Shown here: piece by piece, positions 17,247 through 25,921 of the stretch
Numbering within the stretch: position 1 is the first letter of the stretch
Layout: every line of letters begins with the position of its first letter
From: an uncultured Chloroflexota bacterium
GTDB lineage: Bacteria > Chloroflexota > Anaerolineae > Aggregatilineales > Phototrophicaceae
Direction: 5' to 3'
Length of the DNA: 64,000 nucleotides
Assembly (NCBI GenBank): GCA_937974245.1
Contig: CALJKV010000105.1
Span: 62,001 to 126,000, forward strand
Notes under the pieces: model-generated
Database searches by the model: none
The model's input: only the letters and a program-made list of their open reading frames with translations
What the model was told of the DNA's origin: nothing
Translations under genes and position numbers: made by a program

Positions 17247-18278
17247 TCAGTGTGAATCACCCCAGGTTGCCAACGCCCAGGCGAGTTCATCCGGGCGCGG
17301 TGTGTAATTGCCCACCCGCCGCACGACAAGGCCGCTGGCATAATTCGCCAGGGCTGCCGCCTCGCTATACGACGCTCCAGCAGCCACCGCGAGTGTCAGC
17401 ACGGCAATCGCCGTATCGCCCGCGCCTACTGTGTCATAAACATCCGTCACCGCCGGGGCCGGGCTGTGCATCGCCCGTTTTTCCGCGCACAAAGCCACAG
17501 TCGCGCCATCCCCGCCGCGTGTAATCACCATACTGCCCGTCAGTCGCAGCACCGCCCCGATTTCCAGCGCGGCAGCAGCGAAATCGTCGTCAGTTTCCAG
17601 GTCGCGCCGCAAATAAGCGCGGGCTTCATCGGCGTTGCACTTGACAACGCCGAACCCGGCATATTTATCAAGTTCACCCTGAGCGTCGGCAGTGAGCAAC
17701 ACCCCGGCATCAGCAGCCAGAATGCGGATCGTTTCAACCAGGGCGGGTGCCAGCAGACCGCAGTGATAATCGGAGAGCAGCACGGCATTCACCTGGCGGA
17801 TGTGCTGATTGAGCATGGCACGCACCTGACGCTCAACCCCGACATGAATCGGTTCGCGCGAGAGGGTATCCAACCGGGCGACCTGCTGCGGGAAACGCAG
17901 CCCCATCTGTGCCATGATGCGGCTCTTGACCGTTGTGGGCCGTCCGGCATCCGTCACGAGGCAACCGGTATCAATCCCCCGCGCCTGCAAGACCTGGCGC
18001 AGGTTTGTTCCGGCGCTGTCCGGGCCAATCACGCCGACCTGTATGGCGGTACTGCCCAGAGCAGCAATATTGGCCGCCGGGTTCGCCGCGCCACCGGGAA
18101 TCAGTTGGCGCGTCTCGAATTCCAGCACGGGAATCGGGGCTTCACGGCTGAGACGGGTGGTTTTGCCGATCAGATATTCATCCAGAATAACATCGCCCAC
18201 CACCAGCACGCGCTGTCCGGCGAGATGCGGTATCCACGTACTCAAGGGGGTCACGGGTTTCACCAAAACGCTGCTCAT
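17247..18278 (-). CDS. PfkB-family sugar kinase, HldE N-domain / RfaE1 type
   Basis: A ribokinase-fold kinase of 343 residues. The start (VLVVGDVILDEYLIGKTTRLSREAP) and GGAANPAANIAALG match the heptose-7-phosphate kinase domain of HldE (RfaE1), which makes D-glycero-beta-D-manno-heptose 1,7-bisphosphate. The anion-hole and catalytic base motif DTVGAGDT is present near residue 287. There is no fused adenylyltransferase domain, as in the single-domain HldA. In a likely monoderm, nucleotide-activated heptose would feed S-layer or other glycans; other PfkB substrates are possible. The gene stands alone: 128 bases separate it from the SH3 gene downstream. Confidence 0.78.
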   Translation of the reverse strand: MSSVLVKPVTPLSTWIPHLAGQRVLVVGDVILDEYLIGKTTRLSREAPIPVLEFETRQLIPGGAANPAANIAALGSTAIQVGVIGPDSAGTNLRQVLQARGIDTGCLVTDAGRPTTVKSRIMAQMGLRFPQQVARLDTLSREPIHVGVERQVRAMLNQHIRQVNAVLLSDYHCGLLAPALVETIRILAADAGVLLTADAQGELDKYAGFGVVKCNADEARAYLRRDLETDDDFAAAALEIGAVLRLTGSMVITRGGDGATVALCAEKRAMHSPAPAVTDVYDTVGAGDTAIAVLTLAVAAGASYSEAAALANYASGLVVRRVGNYTPRPDELAWALATWGDSH

Positions 18279-18425
18279 TAACAGATGGCAGTAGTATGCC
18301 CGGTTTGAAGAAAATGCACCAGGGGCAGCCGTTTGTGCGTATAGAGTCGGTAGTGCCTTGAACCGTGTTCAAGCGTTATAATAACGAATAGAAGTTACGC
18401 AGTTGAGAGAGAAATTCTGTTTGAG

Positions 18426-18445
18426 CAAGGGGCTTAAGCCCCTTG
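18426..18445. repeat. Palindromic hairpin repeat, family 1 (copy B)
   Basis: A perfect 20-base palindrome, CAAGGGGCTTAAGCCCCTTG, followed by TCCTTCC. It is the same core as 307-327 and again lies about 80 bases upstream of a plus-strand gene. It could also act as terminator for transcripts from outside, but the shared sequence points to a dispersed repeat. Confidence 0.6.
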
Positions 18446-18507
18446 TCCTTCCAGGCAACTGCGTAAGTCCTAAATGAAATAACTATCTATAGAGGATTGA
18501 AGCTGAT

Positions 18508-18870
18508 ATGAATAGTCTGGCTCGCATGATTTCCACCGTCATGATCTGGCTGATGGTCACGGGGATTATTATCACTGGTATGATTATGGACTACGATACC
18601 GGCGGGGTGGTTGTGCTGGCACTCATCCTGGGAATTGGCGCGGCTATCGCCACAGAGAAAATCTGGACAGCGCGTGAAGTAGGTGAAGAACCACAGACCC
18701 GCCAACAGCAGGAAAAAGCCAAGCGCCGCAGCACCGTTGACCTGCTGTTAGAACGCCTGGACGACACCGAACTGGACGAACTGCGCACCCGGTTGATGGG
18801 TGACCATGACGGCGAGGCAGTCTCACTGGAAGATTTACTGACGGAGCAGGCGCGGCGCACCGGACGATAG
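18508..18870 (+). CDS. Small single- or double-pass membrane protein, unknown
   Basis: A 120-residue protein with two adjoining hydrophobic stretches in the first 50 residues (MISTVMIWLMVTGIIITGMIM and VVVLALILGIGAAIA), followed by a charged helical tail. Its last part contains LLLERLDDTELDELRTRL, a leucine-rich, acidic amphipathic helix often seen at the C-terminus of small PspC-like or SHOCT-like membrane proteins. The function is unknown. A GAGGATTG sequence before the ATG gives a fair ribosome binding site. It converges with the small gene at 18895, 24 bases away. Confidence 0.65.
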   Translation: MNSLARMISTVMIWLMVTGIIITGMIMDYDTGGVVVLALILGIGAAIATEKIWTAREVGEEPQTRQQQEKAKRRSTVDLLLERLDDTELDELRTRLMGDHDGEAVSLEDLLTEQARRTGR

Positions 18871-18894
18871 CGAGTCTGGCGTATTTCTGCACAG

Positions 18895-19275
18895 TTACAA
18901 ACCGAGCATTCCCTGGGCCTGCGACCAGTTCGCCGCGAAAACAAATGGGCGGTTCTTCATCTTATAGCCATGGACGCGCACCAATCCATTATACGCTGTG
19001 CGAATCAGCGGCCCGGCTCCCAGCACAACTTTCCGGCCCTCGTTGGCGCGGGCTTCGCCGCTGGCGAAAAGGTCCCCGGCGGCGCTGAGAAAGTCACGGG
19101 GGACTCCCCCTGCTTCACGAATGTCTATCAGCAGGTCAACCGTGTGATTCACACTGGTGAGCAGGGCGTCTGCCTGGGCAACAGCCGTTTTCAACTGCGC
19201 CCATGTCCAGCCACGCTCGAATGTCAGATGAATGACTGTTTTTTTCGGGTTGCCCCAGGCCGTCGTAATGCTCAT
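18895..19275 (-). CDS. STAS/SpoIIAA-like small protein downstream of surE
   Basis: A soluble 126-residue protein. Alternating strands and helices (KKTVIHLTFERGWTWAQL, VDLLIDIREAG, RKVVLGAGPLIRTAYNGLV) fit a STAS-like or SpoIIAA-like fold, of unknown partner; the similarity is structural in style, not a firm family hit. I set the start at the ATG at 19273-19275: TAGGA lies just before it, and the surE stop ends five bases upstream. The longer frame would overlap surE in another frame. Probably co-transcribed with surE. Confidence 0.65.
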   Translation of the reverse strand: MSITTAWGNPKKTVIHLTFERGWTWAQLKTAVAQADALLTSVNHTVDLLIDIREAGGVPRDFLSAAGDLFASGEARANEGRKVVLGAGPLIRTAYNGLVRVHGYKMKNRPFVFAANWSQAQGMLGL

Positions 19276-19280
19276 GTATC

Positions 19281-20042
19281 CTACGTCTCCATCGTAATGT
19301 TCCAGGCTGAAAGATCGGCCAGGAGGCGGTGCGCCGTCATATCCAGGTGGATCGGCGTCACACTGGCATACCCGTGATGCACGGCCCACAGGTCGGTGCC
19401 TTCCTCGTCAGTATGGCCGGTTGGCTCGTCACCCACAATCTGGTACACATCGCTTCCGTTTCGTGCCAACTCATCACGATATATACGCACACCCTGCCGT
19501 GTAAGTCGCAGGCCTTTGATTTTTTCAACCGGCGGCACATTCACATTGAGGATCGTGAAGGGCGGCAGCCCTTTTTCCAGCACACGGCGGACGACGGCCA
19601 CTGCGACACGAGCGGCCTCGGCATAAGCTTCCGGGTTATCGGCGTGGCGATCGTTAAGCGAGACAGCCACCGCTGGCAGCCCGTGAATCGAGGATTCGAG
19701 CGCGGCTGTCACAGTGCCGCTGTAGGTGATATCCTGGCCCATGTTTGCCCCTCGGTTGATCCCGGAGACCACGATTCGCGCCGGCCAGCGGGCCACGCCC
19801 AGCGCCGCGATAGCAATGCAATCTGCCGGGGAACCGCCGACAGCCAGGGCGGGCGTGCCATCGCGCAGCGCCGCCTGGTGAACAGGGATATCCTGGAACA
19901 GGGTCTTTTTATGGCCGCTGGCACTCTGGTTCTTGGCAGGGGCAATTACCTGGGTTTCCCCCAGCTGGCGCAGCGCCTCCACCAGGGCGAACAGCCCCGG
20001 CGCGTCTACGCCATCATCATTAGTTACGAGAATATATGTCAC
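19281..20042 (-). CDS. surE: 5'/3'-nucleotidase SurE
   Basis: Metal-dependent nucleoside monophosphate phosphatase, also active on short polyphosphate, linked to stationary-phase survival. The hallmark acidic motif NDDG is at residues 8-11, NQSASGHK near 43, and SGINRGANMGQDITYSGTVTAA in the middle, all typical of the active site. The length of 253 residues is normal. The gene starts from the ATG at 20040-20042. It is followed by a small STAS-like gene. The ABC operon diverges on the other side, 257 bases away, with a palindrome in between. Confidence 0.94.
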   Translation of the reverse strand: MTYILVTNDDGVDAPGLFALVEALRQLGETQVIAPAKNQSASGHKKTLFQDIPVHQAALRDGTPALAVGGSPADCIAIAALGVARWPARIVVSGINRGANMGQDITYSGTVTAALESSIHGLPAVAVSLNDRHADNPEAYAEAARVAVAVVRRVLEKGLPPFTILNVNVPPVEKIKGLRLTRQGVRIYRDELARNGSDVYQIVGDEPTGHTDEEGTDLWAVHHGYASVTPIHLDMTAHRLLADLSAWNITMET

Positions 20043-20157
20043 GATACCTATCCTTTGAGTCTGTTTTTGCTATAACCCCCTTAGGATAGCCGACTGTGCA
20101 GGGACTCGCTATGCTCATCTGTCCCGTTATCACGATACTGTTGAATCATTAATGAAA

Positions 20158-20175
20158 CCCCCTGAAATCAGGGGG
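20158..20175. repeat. Palindromic hairpin repeat, family 2 (copy A)
   Basis: CCCCCTGA pairs with TCAGGGGG across two bases, followed by TAACTTGG. A similar element (CACCCCT-AAATC-AGGGGGGTG) is at 52018-52038. Both lie in divergent intergenic regions ahead of plus-strand genes. In the present case it is 125 bases ahead of the ABC transporter start. Confidence 0.45.
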
Positions 20176-20299
20176 TAACTTGGTGTAAACTGGGATTACA
20201 ATGACAAATACACCGCACACGACCCAACATCATTTTATTGTAAGCATATTTGCCGCTTGAACTGCAAAATCACGTCAGACAAAGTGAGTAAATCCCACA

Positions 20300-21235
20300 A
20301 TGATTGAATCACATGAACTAAGCAAAGACTTCGGCAGTTTCCGGGCTGTTGACCAAGTATCGCTCACCATCGCGTCTGGGACGGTAATGGCGCTGCTGGG
20401 GCCGAATGGGGCGGGTAAAACGACCACGGTGCGGATGCTGACCTCAATCCTTTCACCGTCGTCCGGTTGGGCACGGATAGCCGGATACGATGTCGTCAAA
20501 CAACCTGCCCAGGTACGCGCTCACGTCGGTGTTTTGACCGAGCAGCATGGCCTCTACGAGCGGATGAAGGCCGTCGAATACCTGGATTTCTTCGGGCGGG
20601 TGTACCGCCTGGAAGCCGCAGAACGCCGCCGCCGTTCGCTCGACCTGCTGGATCGCTTCGGGCTGAGTTTCGCGCTCGATAAACGGCTAGGTGAATATTC
20701 CAAGGGGATGAAGCAGAAACTCGCATTAGTGCGGGCGCTGCTCCATAACCCGCCGGTGCTGCTGCTCGATGAGCCGACTTCCGCTATGGACCCGCACAGC
20801 GCAAAACTGGTACGTGACGCGATTGTCGAACTGCAACGCGACGAGCGCACTTTCCTGATTACAACTCACAACCTGACTGAGGCACAACAGTTGGCCGACC
20901 ATATCGCCATCATTCGCAGTGGTGCAATTGTTGCCAGCGGCACATTTCATGACCTCGCACGGCAGTTTGTAGGCGACCCGCTGATGGAGCTGCGGACACA
21001 CGGCGCTTTCAATGGGCTGGCGACGGACATCAGCGACCTCGTGACGGTGGAAGCCGCCGGTGAGGATTGGCTGCGCTACCGGGTGGCCGATCCCTACAAC
21101 ACCAACCCGGCGCTGTTGCGGCGCGTGGCCGGCCTGGGCATTGATGTCGTCACGCTCTCCGCCGTATCGCAAACGCTGGAAGATATTTACCTGCAAGTCG
21201 TTAAAGAAGATGAGGGGCTGCACGATCTCGAATGA
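20300..21235 (+). CDS. ABC transporter ATP-binding protein
   Basis: ATPase subunit of an ABC-2-type exporter, 311 residues. Walker A is GPNGAGKTT at 34-42, the signature is YSKGMKQKL, and Walker B with its glutamate is LLLDEPTSAMD, followed by the H-loop in TTHNLTEAQ. The C-terminal 80 residues form an extra domain common to drug and lipid exporters (NatA/CcmA-like). Its stop codon overlaps the start of a 68-residue gene (ATGA), and the permease follows, so all three are one operon. Confidence 0.93.
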   Translation: MIESHELSKDFGSFRAVDQVSLTIASGTVMALLGPNGAGKTTTVRMLTSILSPSSGWARIAGYDVVKQPAQVRAHVGVLTEQHGLYERMKAVEYLDFFGRVYRLEAAERRRRSLDLLDRFGLSFALDKRLGEYSKGMKQKLALVRALLHNPPVLLLDEPTSAMDPHSAKLVRDAIVELQRDERTFLITTHNLTEAQQLADHIAIIRSGAIVASGTFHDLARQFVGDPLMELRTHGAFNGLATDISDLVTVEAAGEDWLRYRVADPYNTNPALLRRVAGLGIDVVTLSAVSQTLEDIYLQVVKEDEGLHDLE

Positions 21236-21438
21236 CTGGACAAAAAATCACACTTGAAAACTTCTATGGCGACTTGATTTGCCAGTATATGAACGATCAA
21301 CCGGACTTTATGGCAGCGGATCAGTACGATATTCAGGTGGCGCTTGAACTGAGTGACGACGAGTTCAAGATGGGTATGGATTGGTGCGTCCGCATGGGAT
21401 TTATCACCCAGTCCGATGAGCGTGAGTTGTATCATTAG
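21232..21438 (+). CDS. Small protein inside the ABC operon, unknown
   Basis: A 68-residue acidic, soluble protein overlapping the ATPase gene by four bases (ATGA), a strong sign of translational coupling. No family recognised. It contains FYGDLICQYMNDQPDF and a helical segment with two acidic runs (ALELSDDEFKMGMDWCVRMG). It could be an accessory or regulatory subunit of the transporter. The 103 bases that follow hold a short direct repeat of ACCGACAAC-type sequence and no gene. Confidence 0.6.
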   Translation: MTGQKITLENFYGDLICQYMNDQPDFMAADQYDIQVALELSDDEFKMGMDWCVRMGFITQSDERELYH

Positions 21439-21541
21439 AAAAGTGCTGAGTACAAAATGCCTGTAGAGACATGGCGTGCCGCGTGTAGACAACCGACAAC
21501 GGATTACCGATAACCGACAACTGATACAGGAATATGATGGA

Positions 21542-23065
21542 ATGGCAGCGACAACTCCCTTGATGCTGGAACAGACCGCTCCAATCGGCGGTTGGACAGG
21601 CTTCCGCTATACGTTGGGCAACGCACTCATAATCACCCGCCGCGAGGTACGCGACAGTTTCCGTGACTGGCGTATCATTGCCCCGATTGTGATTCTCACC
21701 TTTTTATTCCCCGGATTGGCGCAGTTTGTCGCCGGGCGCTTCGCTGAGTTCGTGGCCGGGTACGGCGCGGACATTATCGGAGAGCGCACGATTCCGTTTT
21801 TGCTGATGATCGTTGGCTTTTTCCCGATTTCGATCTCGCTGGTGATCGCGCTCGAAACCTTCGTCGGGGAAAAAGAGCGCCGCAGCCTTGAACCCCTGCT
21901 GAGTACGCCGCTGACGAACACCGAACTCTACATCGGCAAAACGCTGGCCGCCATGATCCCGCCGCTGCTCTCCAGCTATGGCGGCATGGGAGTCTACTTG
22001 ACCAGCCTGGTACTGGGCGATCTCGAATGGCGTCCGCCGGCGATGCTGGTTGTGCAGATTATCCTGCTGACCACCGTCCAGGCGCTGGTGATGGTCACGG
22101 GCGCGGTAGTGGTTTCCAGCCAGACGACCAGTACCCGCGCCGCGAACCTGCTCGCCAGCTTCATCATTATCCCCATGACGATGCTTATCCAGGGCGAAAG
22201 TGTGATTATGTTCCTGGCTCCCGACGCCGAAGACCCGAACGGGATTGGTGCGCTGTGGGCGATTATCGTTGGCATGGCGGTCGTGGTGTTTTTGCTGCTG
22301 CGTGTGGGGAACAGCATCTTCAACCGGGAAGAACTCCTGGGGCGCACGATTGACCAGTTGAATCTGAAAGGTACAGCGCGGAAAATCTGGCGCTTTGTCC
22401 TGGCGGTGGATGACGACGGGACGCCTGCCCGCAATATTGTGGACTGGTACCGGCGTGGCATCCGGCTGTCACTTGGGCGGCTGCGTTCGGCTGTCTTGGT
22501 GACAATCCTGGTGTGTATTGTGGCTCTGGTGGCGGGTTATATGATCGGTCAGATGCCGGAATGGCGGCTGCCACTGCCCGACGCAAGCAACCTCACCGAT
22601 ACGGCGCAGTCGCTGGGCCGTTATACCAGCATTCCCCTGTATACCGGCGGTTTCCGCTTTTTTCTATGGCAGAACAGCCGCGTGCTGCTGGCAGCTGCGC
22701 TCATCAGTATGTTCACCTTCGGAGTGGGAGCGTTGATTATCACGCCGGTGGTGTACCTGATTCTGGGTTACCTGTTCAGCCAGATCGTGCTGGCCGGGTA
22801 TAACCCCTCATTTTTGTTTGCGGCAGTGCTGACACATGGAGTCGTCGAAATCCCGGTCATCATCCTGGCGACGGCAGTGGCACTACGCCTGGGTGCGGTT
22901 ATCACCCGCCCGCCCGAAGGCATGACAGTGGGACATGCCTGGTTGACGGCCTTCGGGGACACGGTCAAGCTGGCGGTGGGCGTCATCTTCCCCGGCCTGG
23001 TGCTGGCGGCACTCATTGAAGCGTATATCACGCCCCGCGTGGTGCTGGCTGTACTGGGCGGTTAG
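21542..23065 (+). CDS. ABC-2 permease fused to an SpoIIM-like domain
   Basis: Membrane subunit for the ATPase upstream, 507 residues. The first half (about 20-290) has six predicted helices in the ABC-2 pattern, including the loop with FVGEKERRSLEPLLSTPLTNTELYIGKT that is typical of NatB/ABC-2 permeases. After a loop of about 40 residues, the second half (about 320-500) is like the SpoIIM/DUF95 family, with the marker HGVVEIPVIILA. SpoIIM-like proteins are usually separate membrane proteins. The start ATG at 21542 follows ACAGGA; an upstream GTG at 21476 gives a less likely leader. A strong terminator follows at 23096-23134. Confidence 0.82.
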   Translation: MAATTPLMLEQTAPIGGWTGFRYTLGNALIITRREVRDSFRDWRIIAPIVILTFLFPGLAQFVAGRFAEFVAGYGADIIGERTIPFLLMIVGFFPISISLVIALETFVGEKERRSLEPLLSTPLTNTELYIGKTLAAMIPPLLSSYGGMGVYLTSLVLGDLEWRPPAMLVVQIILLTTVQALVMVTGAVVVSSQTTSTRAANLLASFIIIPMTMLIQGESVIMFLAPDAEDPNGIGALWAIIVGMAVVVFLLLRVGNSIFNREELLGRTIDQLNLKGTARKIWRFVLAVDDDGTPARNIVDWYRRGIRLSLGRLRSAVLVTILVCIVALVAGYMIGQMPEWRLPLPDASNLTDTAQSLGRYTSIPLYTGGFRFFLWQNSRVLLAAALISMFTFGVGALIITPVVYLILGYLFSQIVLAGYNPSFLFAAVLTHGVVEIPVIILATAVALRLGAVITRPPEGMTVGHAWLTAFGDTVKLAVGVIFPGLVLAALIEAYITPRVVLAVLGG

Positions 23066-23095
23066 AAATCTCAAACCAACCCCTTTATTCCCCAA

Positions 23096-23134
23096 AACGC
23101 TTATCCGGGTATAATGCAGATAAGCGTTATTTTT
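23096..23134 (+). terminator. Intrinsic terminator of the ABC operon
   Basis: AACGCTTATC at 23096-23105 pairs perfectly with GATAAGCGTT at 23119-23128 across a 13-base loop, followed by ATTTTT. It lies 30 bases behind the permease stop codon. Confidence 0.8.
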
Positions 23135-23244
23135 ACGTCTGGATTGCAACAATTATCAAACGGTTTCGCCACGATGTGATCGGGTAAACAGGTATCCGAA
23201 CGCGGTACCGGGGCGATGATAGCACACAAAGGTAGTTCAACCCT

Positions 23245-24003
23245 ATGGCTCGTATTCATATCTTAGGCTCGGCAGCAGCCGTAAACGATGCGGAACATGA
23301 TTACACGCACTTCCTCCTGGTTGGCGAAAAAGACAGTCCGGTGTTGGTTGATGCCGGTTCTAGTCCGTTGGGCAAGCTCCAGAACCTGGGCATTGAGGAC
23401 GAGGCGTTGCAGGATGTCATCCTGACCCATTTTCATTCCGATCACGTTTCCGGTGTGCCAAACATGCTCATGCACCTGTGGTTGCTGGGGCGTCAGGCAC
23501 CCATGCGTTTTTACGGGCTGCACCACTGCATGAACCGGCTCGAAGATATGATGGTAAGTTTTTCTTGGAACGAGTGGCCGAATTTCTTTCCGGTCACGTT
23601 TCACCGCGTGAGCGAACGCTTTAACGCCCCGGTGATGGAAAACGCTGATTTCCGCATTACCGGCTGGCCGGTACACCACTTTATCCCCACGATTGGGCTG
23701 CGGATTGAGAACAAGATCACGGGCAAGGTGCTGGCCTATACCTGCGATACCCAGCCGACCCCTTCGTTATATGAACTGTGCAAAGATGCCGACATGCTGA
23801 TTCATGAGGCCGCAGGGGAAGGCCCCGGCCATAGCAGCGCCCGCCAGGCTGGCGAGACCGCGACTCGCGTCGGTGCCAAGTCGCTCTATCTGATTCATTA
23901 CTGGGTATGGAAGACTGACCCGACTCCCCTGGTCGAACAGGCAAAAGAAACCTATGATGGCCCGGTGATCCTGTGCCAGGACTATGACGTATTCGAGTTC
24001 TGA
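23245..24003 (+). CDS. MBL-fold hydrolase, RNase Z-like
   Basis: A metallo-beta-lactamase-fold protein of 252 residues, with HFHSDH at 62-67, the later His in RITGWPVHHFIPT, Asp in TCDTQPTP and a His in HEAAGEGPGHSS. This order (including a long insertion between the first two motifs) resembles the RNase Z/ArsP-type group of beta-lactamase-fold proteins more than glyoxalase II. The substrate cannot be assigned; RNase Z activity would need the exosite arm, which is not visible. It stands alone between the ABC operon and the OsmC gene. Confidence 0.82.
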   Translation: MARIHILGSAAAVNDAEHDYTHFLLVGEKDSPVLVDAGSSPLGKLQNLGIEDEALQDVILTHFHSDHVSGVPNMLMHLWLLGRQAPMRFYGLHHCMNRLEDMMVSFSWNEWPNFFPVTFHRVSERFNAPVMENADFRITGWPVHHFIPTIGLRIENKITGKVLAYTCDTQPTPSLYELCKDADMLIHEAAGEGPGHSSARQAGETATRVGAKSLYLIHYWVWKTDPTPLVEQAKETYDGPVILCQDYDVFEF

Positions 24004-24184
24004 GCGCACCTATAGAGGATCTCAGACGTAAGGCTGCGCGGTCTGGTGCTGTCTGATTATTGCGCACGAATCACTATTGGGACGTGCTCCTGCGTGCCCG
24101 ATGAGCGGGCAGCGGCGGATGAATAGCTACCCTCCCGGTACACGTGTGTGATCGTTTTAACCAGTCCAACCAAATGGGGAAAAC

Positions 24185-24601
24185 ATGGCTCCTGTAAGTG
24201 TAACATTACGCGATAACCTGCAAGCTAAGATTCAGTCAGGCCACCAGACCTGGCTTGCCGATGAACCCGTTGAGTCCGGCGGCACGGATACCGGCCCAAC
24301 GCCGATGCAGATGCTCCTGGGGTCACTGGGAAGCTGCATCGCTATCACCATGAAGCTTTATGCCCAACGCAAAGAATGGCCGCTAGAGGGCGTGGATGTT
24401 GAACTCGAAATTGAACGGTTCAACGGTGCGGACTATCCAGGGTTCGACGGCAAAGCGGCATTCGTCCACGAAATCCGCAAAAAGATCACCCTGCACGGGC
24501 CGTTGGATGAGTCGCAGCGCCGCCGCATCAACGACATTGGCGAAATGTGTCCGGTACACCGGGCGCTGCAATATCCGACCGTGTTTGTCGAAAAAGAATA
24601 A
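24185..24601 (+). CDS. OsmC family protein
   Basis: OsmC/Ohr-type protein of 138 residues, normally a thiol-dependent peroxidase against organic hydroperoxides. The two redox cysteines are present: C51 in the SLGSCIAIT motif and C122 in the GEMCPVHRAL motif. It is of the OsmC/YhfA side and not Ohr proper, judged by GGTDTGPTPMQMLLGSL. The ATG follows a GGGGAAAAC box. A strong terminator lies 38 bases behind the stop codon, so it is monocistronic. Confidence 0.92.
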   Translation: MAPVSVTLRDNLQAKIQSGHQTWLADEPVESGGTDTGPTPMQMLLGSLGSCIAITMKLYAQRKEWPLEGVDVELEIERFNGADYPGFDGKAAFVHEIRKKITLHGPLDESQRRRINDIGEMCPVHRALQYPTVFVEKE

Positions 24602-24638
24602 CCCAACTAACCTGAAAATTTCCTCCTCTCCCGGTGTG

Positions 24639-24664
24639 ACACACCCCTCTAGCCAGGGGTGTGT
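24639..24664 (+). terminator. Intrinsic terminator of the OsmC gene
   Basis: ACACACCCCT at 24639-24648 pairs perfectly with AGGGGTGTGT at 24655-24664 across six bases, followed by TTCATTTTAT. It also faces the convergent gene at 24724. Confidence 0.8.
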
Positions 24665-24723
24665 TTCATTTTATCCCCACTGCGGAGACTTGTTGTACCT
24701 GTCCCCCTGGTTTTCAGGCGAGT

Positions 24724-25782
24724 CTACGCTATATCCGTCCGTTGTGTGCCTGCAACCGTGAGGGGGAAATCCGCGCCGAACGCCAGAGCAGGCGTCAATG
24801 CCCCGGAATAGCTCCCATCCAGCACCCGTTCAACAGCGCGAACAGCGGCCAACACGGTAAAACGGTAGGCTTCCACCGTATCCAGCCAGGCCTGTGCCTC
24901 ATCACCCCGGTCATTCACCGCCCGCGCCCACACATACGAACGCCCATTCGCCAGCATGTCGGCGTCTGGCCCGGTGAACAACCGCCCGGCCCATCGATTC
25001 GCCAGGCTGCGGATTACCCGCGTGGAAAGCAGCCAACCAGCCAGCGGCGCGAATGGTGCAGCCAGTCCCAGGATACGGGCAATACTATGAGGAAAGGTCT
25101 TGTATACGGTGATATTAGGGATGCCGGTGGTCTGATAGGCGGTGACGAGGTCACCCCAGGGGATAGGCAGCGCCGTCGCCATGCCATAGGAAAAGGAAAT
25201 ACGCCGCGCCCCACGCCCCAGCAAATACTCCGCCAGCACACCATCCCGCCGCACCAACCCGCCCATCTGCGCCAGTTCCAGGGCGGAGCGCATCGTCCCG
25301 GCGCTGGCGCTGGTGATGGCGGTGAAGGCCAGTTCCAGGATGGTGGCGTCCGGCACCTTTTCAGCCACGTAACGCGCCAGGCAGTCAGTGGGGATGACGT
25401 CGAAGCCCACACCGGAAATCAGAGCGACGCCGCGCTCACGTGCCACATTGTCAAAACTGAGGGTATTCAGCAGGACCGGGATTTCTCCGGTGATGTCCAG
25501 ATAATGCGCTCCAGCGGAGAGGCAGGCCTGGATCATGGGCAGGCTGGTATGGACGAACGGCCCGGCGGCGTGCAGCACCAGTTCCATCCCGGAAACCGCC
25601 CGTTCCAGCCCCGGCGCGTCGTCCAGCCCGACGACGACGTATTCCAGCCCTAATTCGTCTGCCAGCGGCGCCAGTTTTTCCGCCGAGCGCCCGGCCAGCA
25701 GGGGTTTATGGCCGCGCTGGATGGCCTCGTGTGCCAGCAGCCGCCCGGTATACCCGGACGCGCCATACAGCATCCATGTCAT
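24724..25782 (-). CDS. Saccharopine dehydrogenase-like / trans-acting enoyl reductase family
   Basis: NAD(P)-binding Rossmann protein of 352 residues. The start MLYGASGYTGRLLAHEA is the nucleotide-binding loop typical of the saccharopine dehydrogenase-like oxidoreductase group, which includes the mycobacterial trans-acting enoyl reductase. HAAGPFVHTSLPMIQACL and AGAHYLDITGEIP are also family signatures. In mycobacteria such enzymes reduce phthiocerol and related lipids; here the substrate is unknown. GGGAGG lies 12 bases before the ATG. A PD40 gene is transcribed in the same direction but over 130 bases upstream, so it may be separate. Confidence 0.85.
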   Translation of the reverse strand: MTWMLYGASGYTGRLLAHEAIQRGHKPLLAGRSAEKLAPLADELGLEYVVVGLDDAPGLERAVSGMELVLHAAGPFVHTSLPMIQACLSAGAHYLDITGEIPVLLNTLSFDNVARERGVALISGVGFDVIPTDCLARYVAEKVPDATILELAFTAITSASAGTMRSALELAQMGGLVRRDGVLAEYLLGRGARRISFSYGMATALPIPWGDLVTAYQTTGIPNITVYKTFPHSIARILGLAAPFAPLAGWLLSTRVIRSLANRWAGRLFTGPDADMLANGRSYVWARAVNDRGDEAQAWLDTVEAYRFTVLAAVRAVERVLDGSYSGALTPALAFGADFPLTVAGTQRTDIA

Positions 25783-25921
25783 ACAGGTATCTTCCTCCCT
25801 TCAATTGATGCCAGGGAATCACCCCTCAGCGGGAAATGTCTGCCTATCTGCTACTATTCCCAACCTGCCACATCCCACAAATAATCAGGCATCTCGTTTC
25901 GGCACGATTTCTACGCGAGAC

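Noticed and set aside
21439..21541. Longer start (GTG at 21476) for the permease
   Set aside because: The added 22 residues come from a direct-repeat-like stretch (ACCGACAAC); the ATG at 21542 has a better upstream site.
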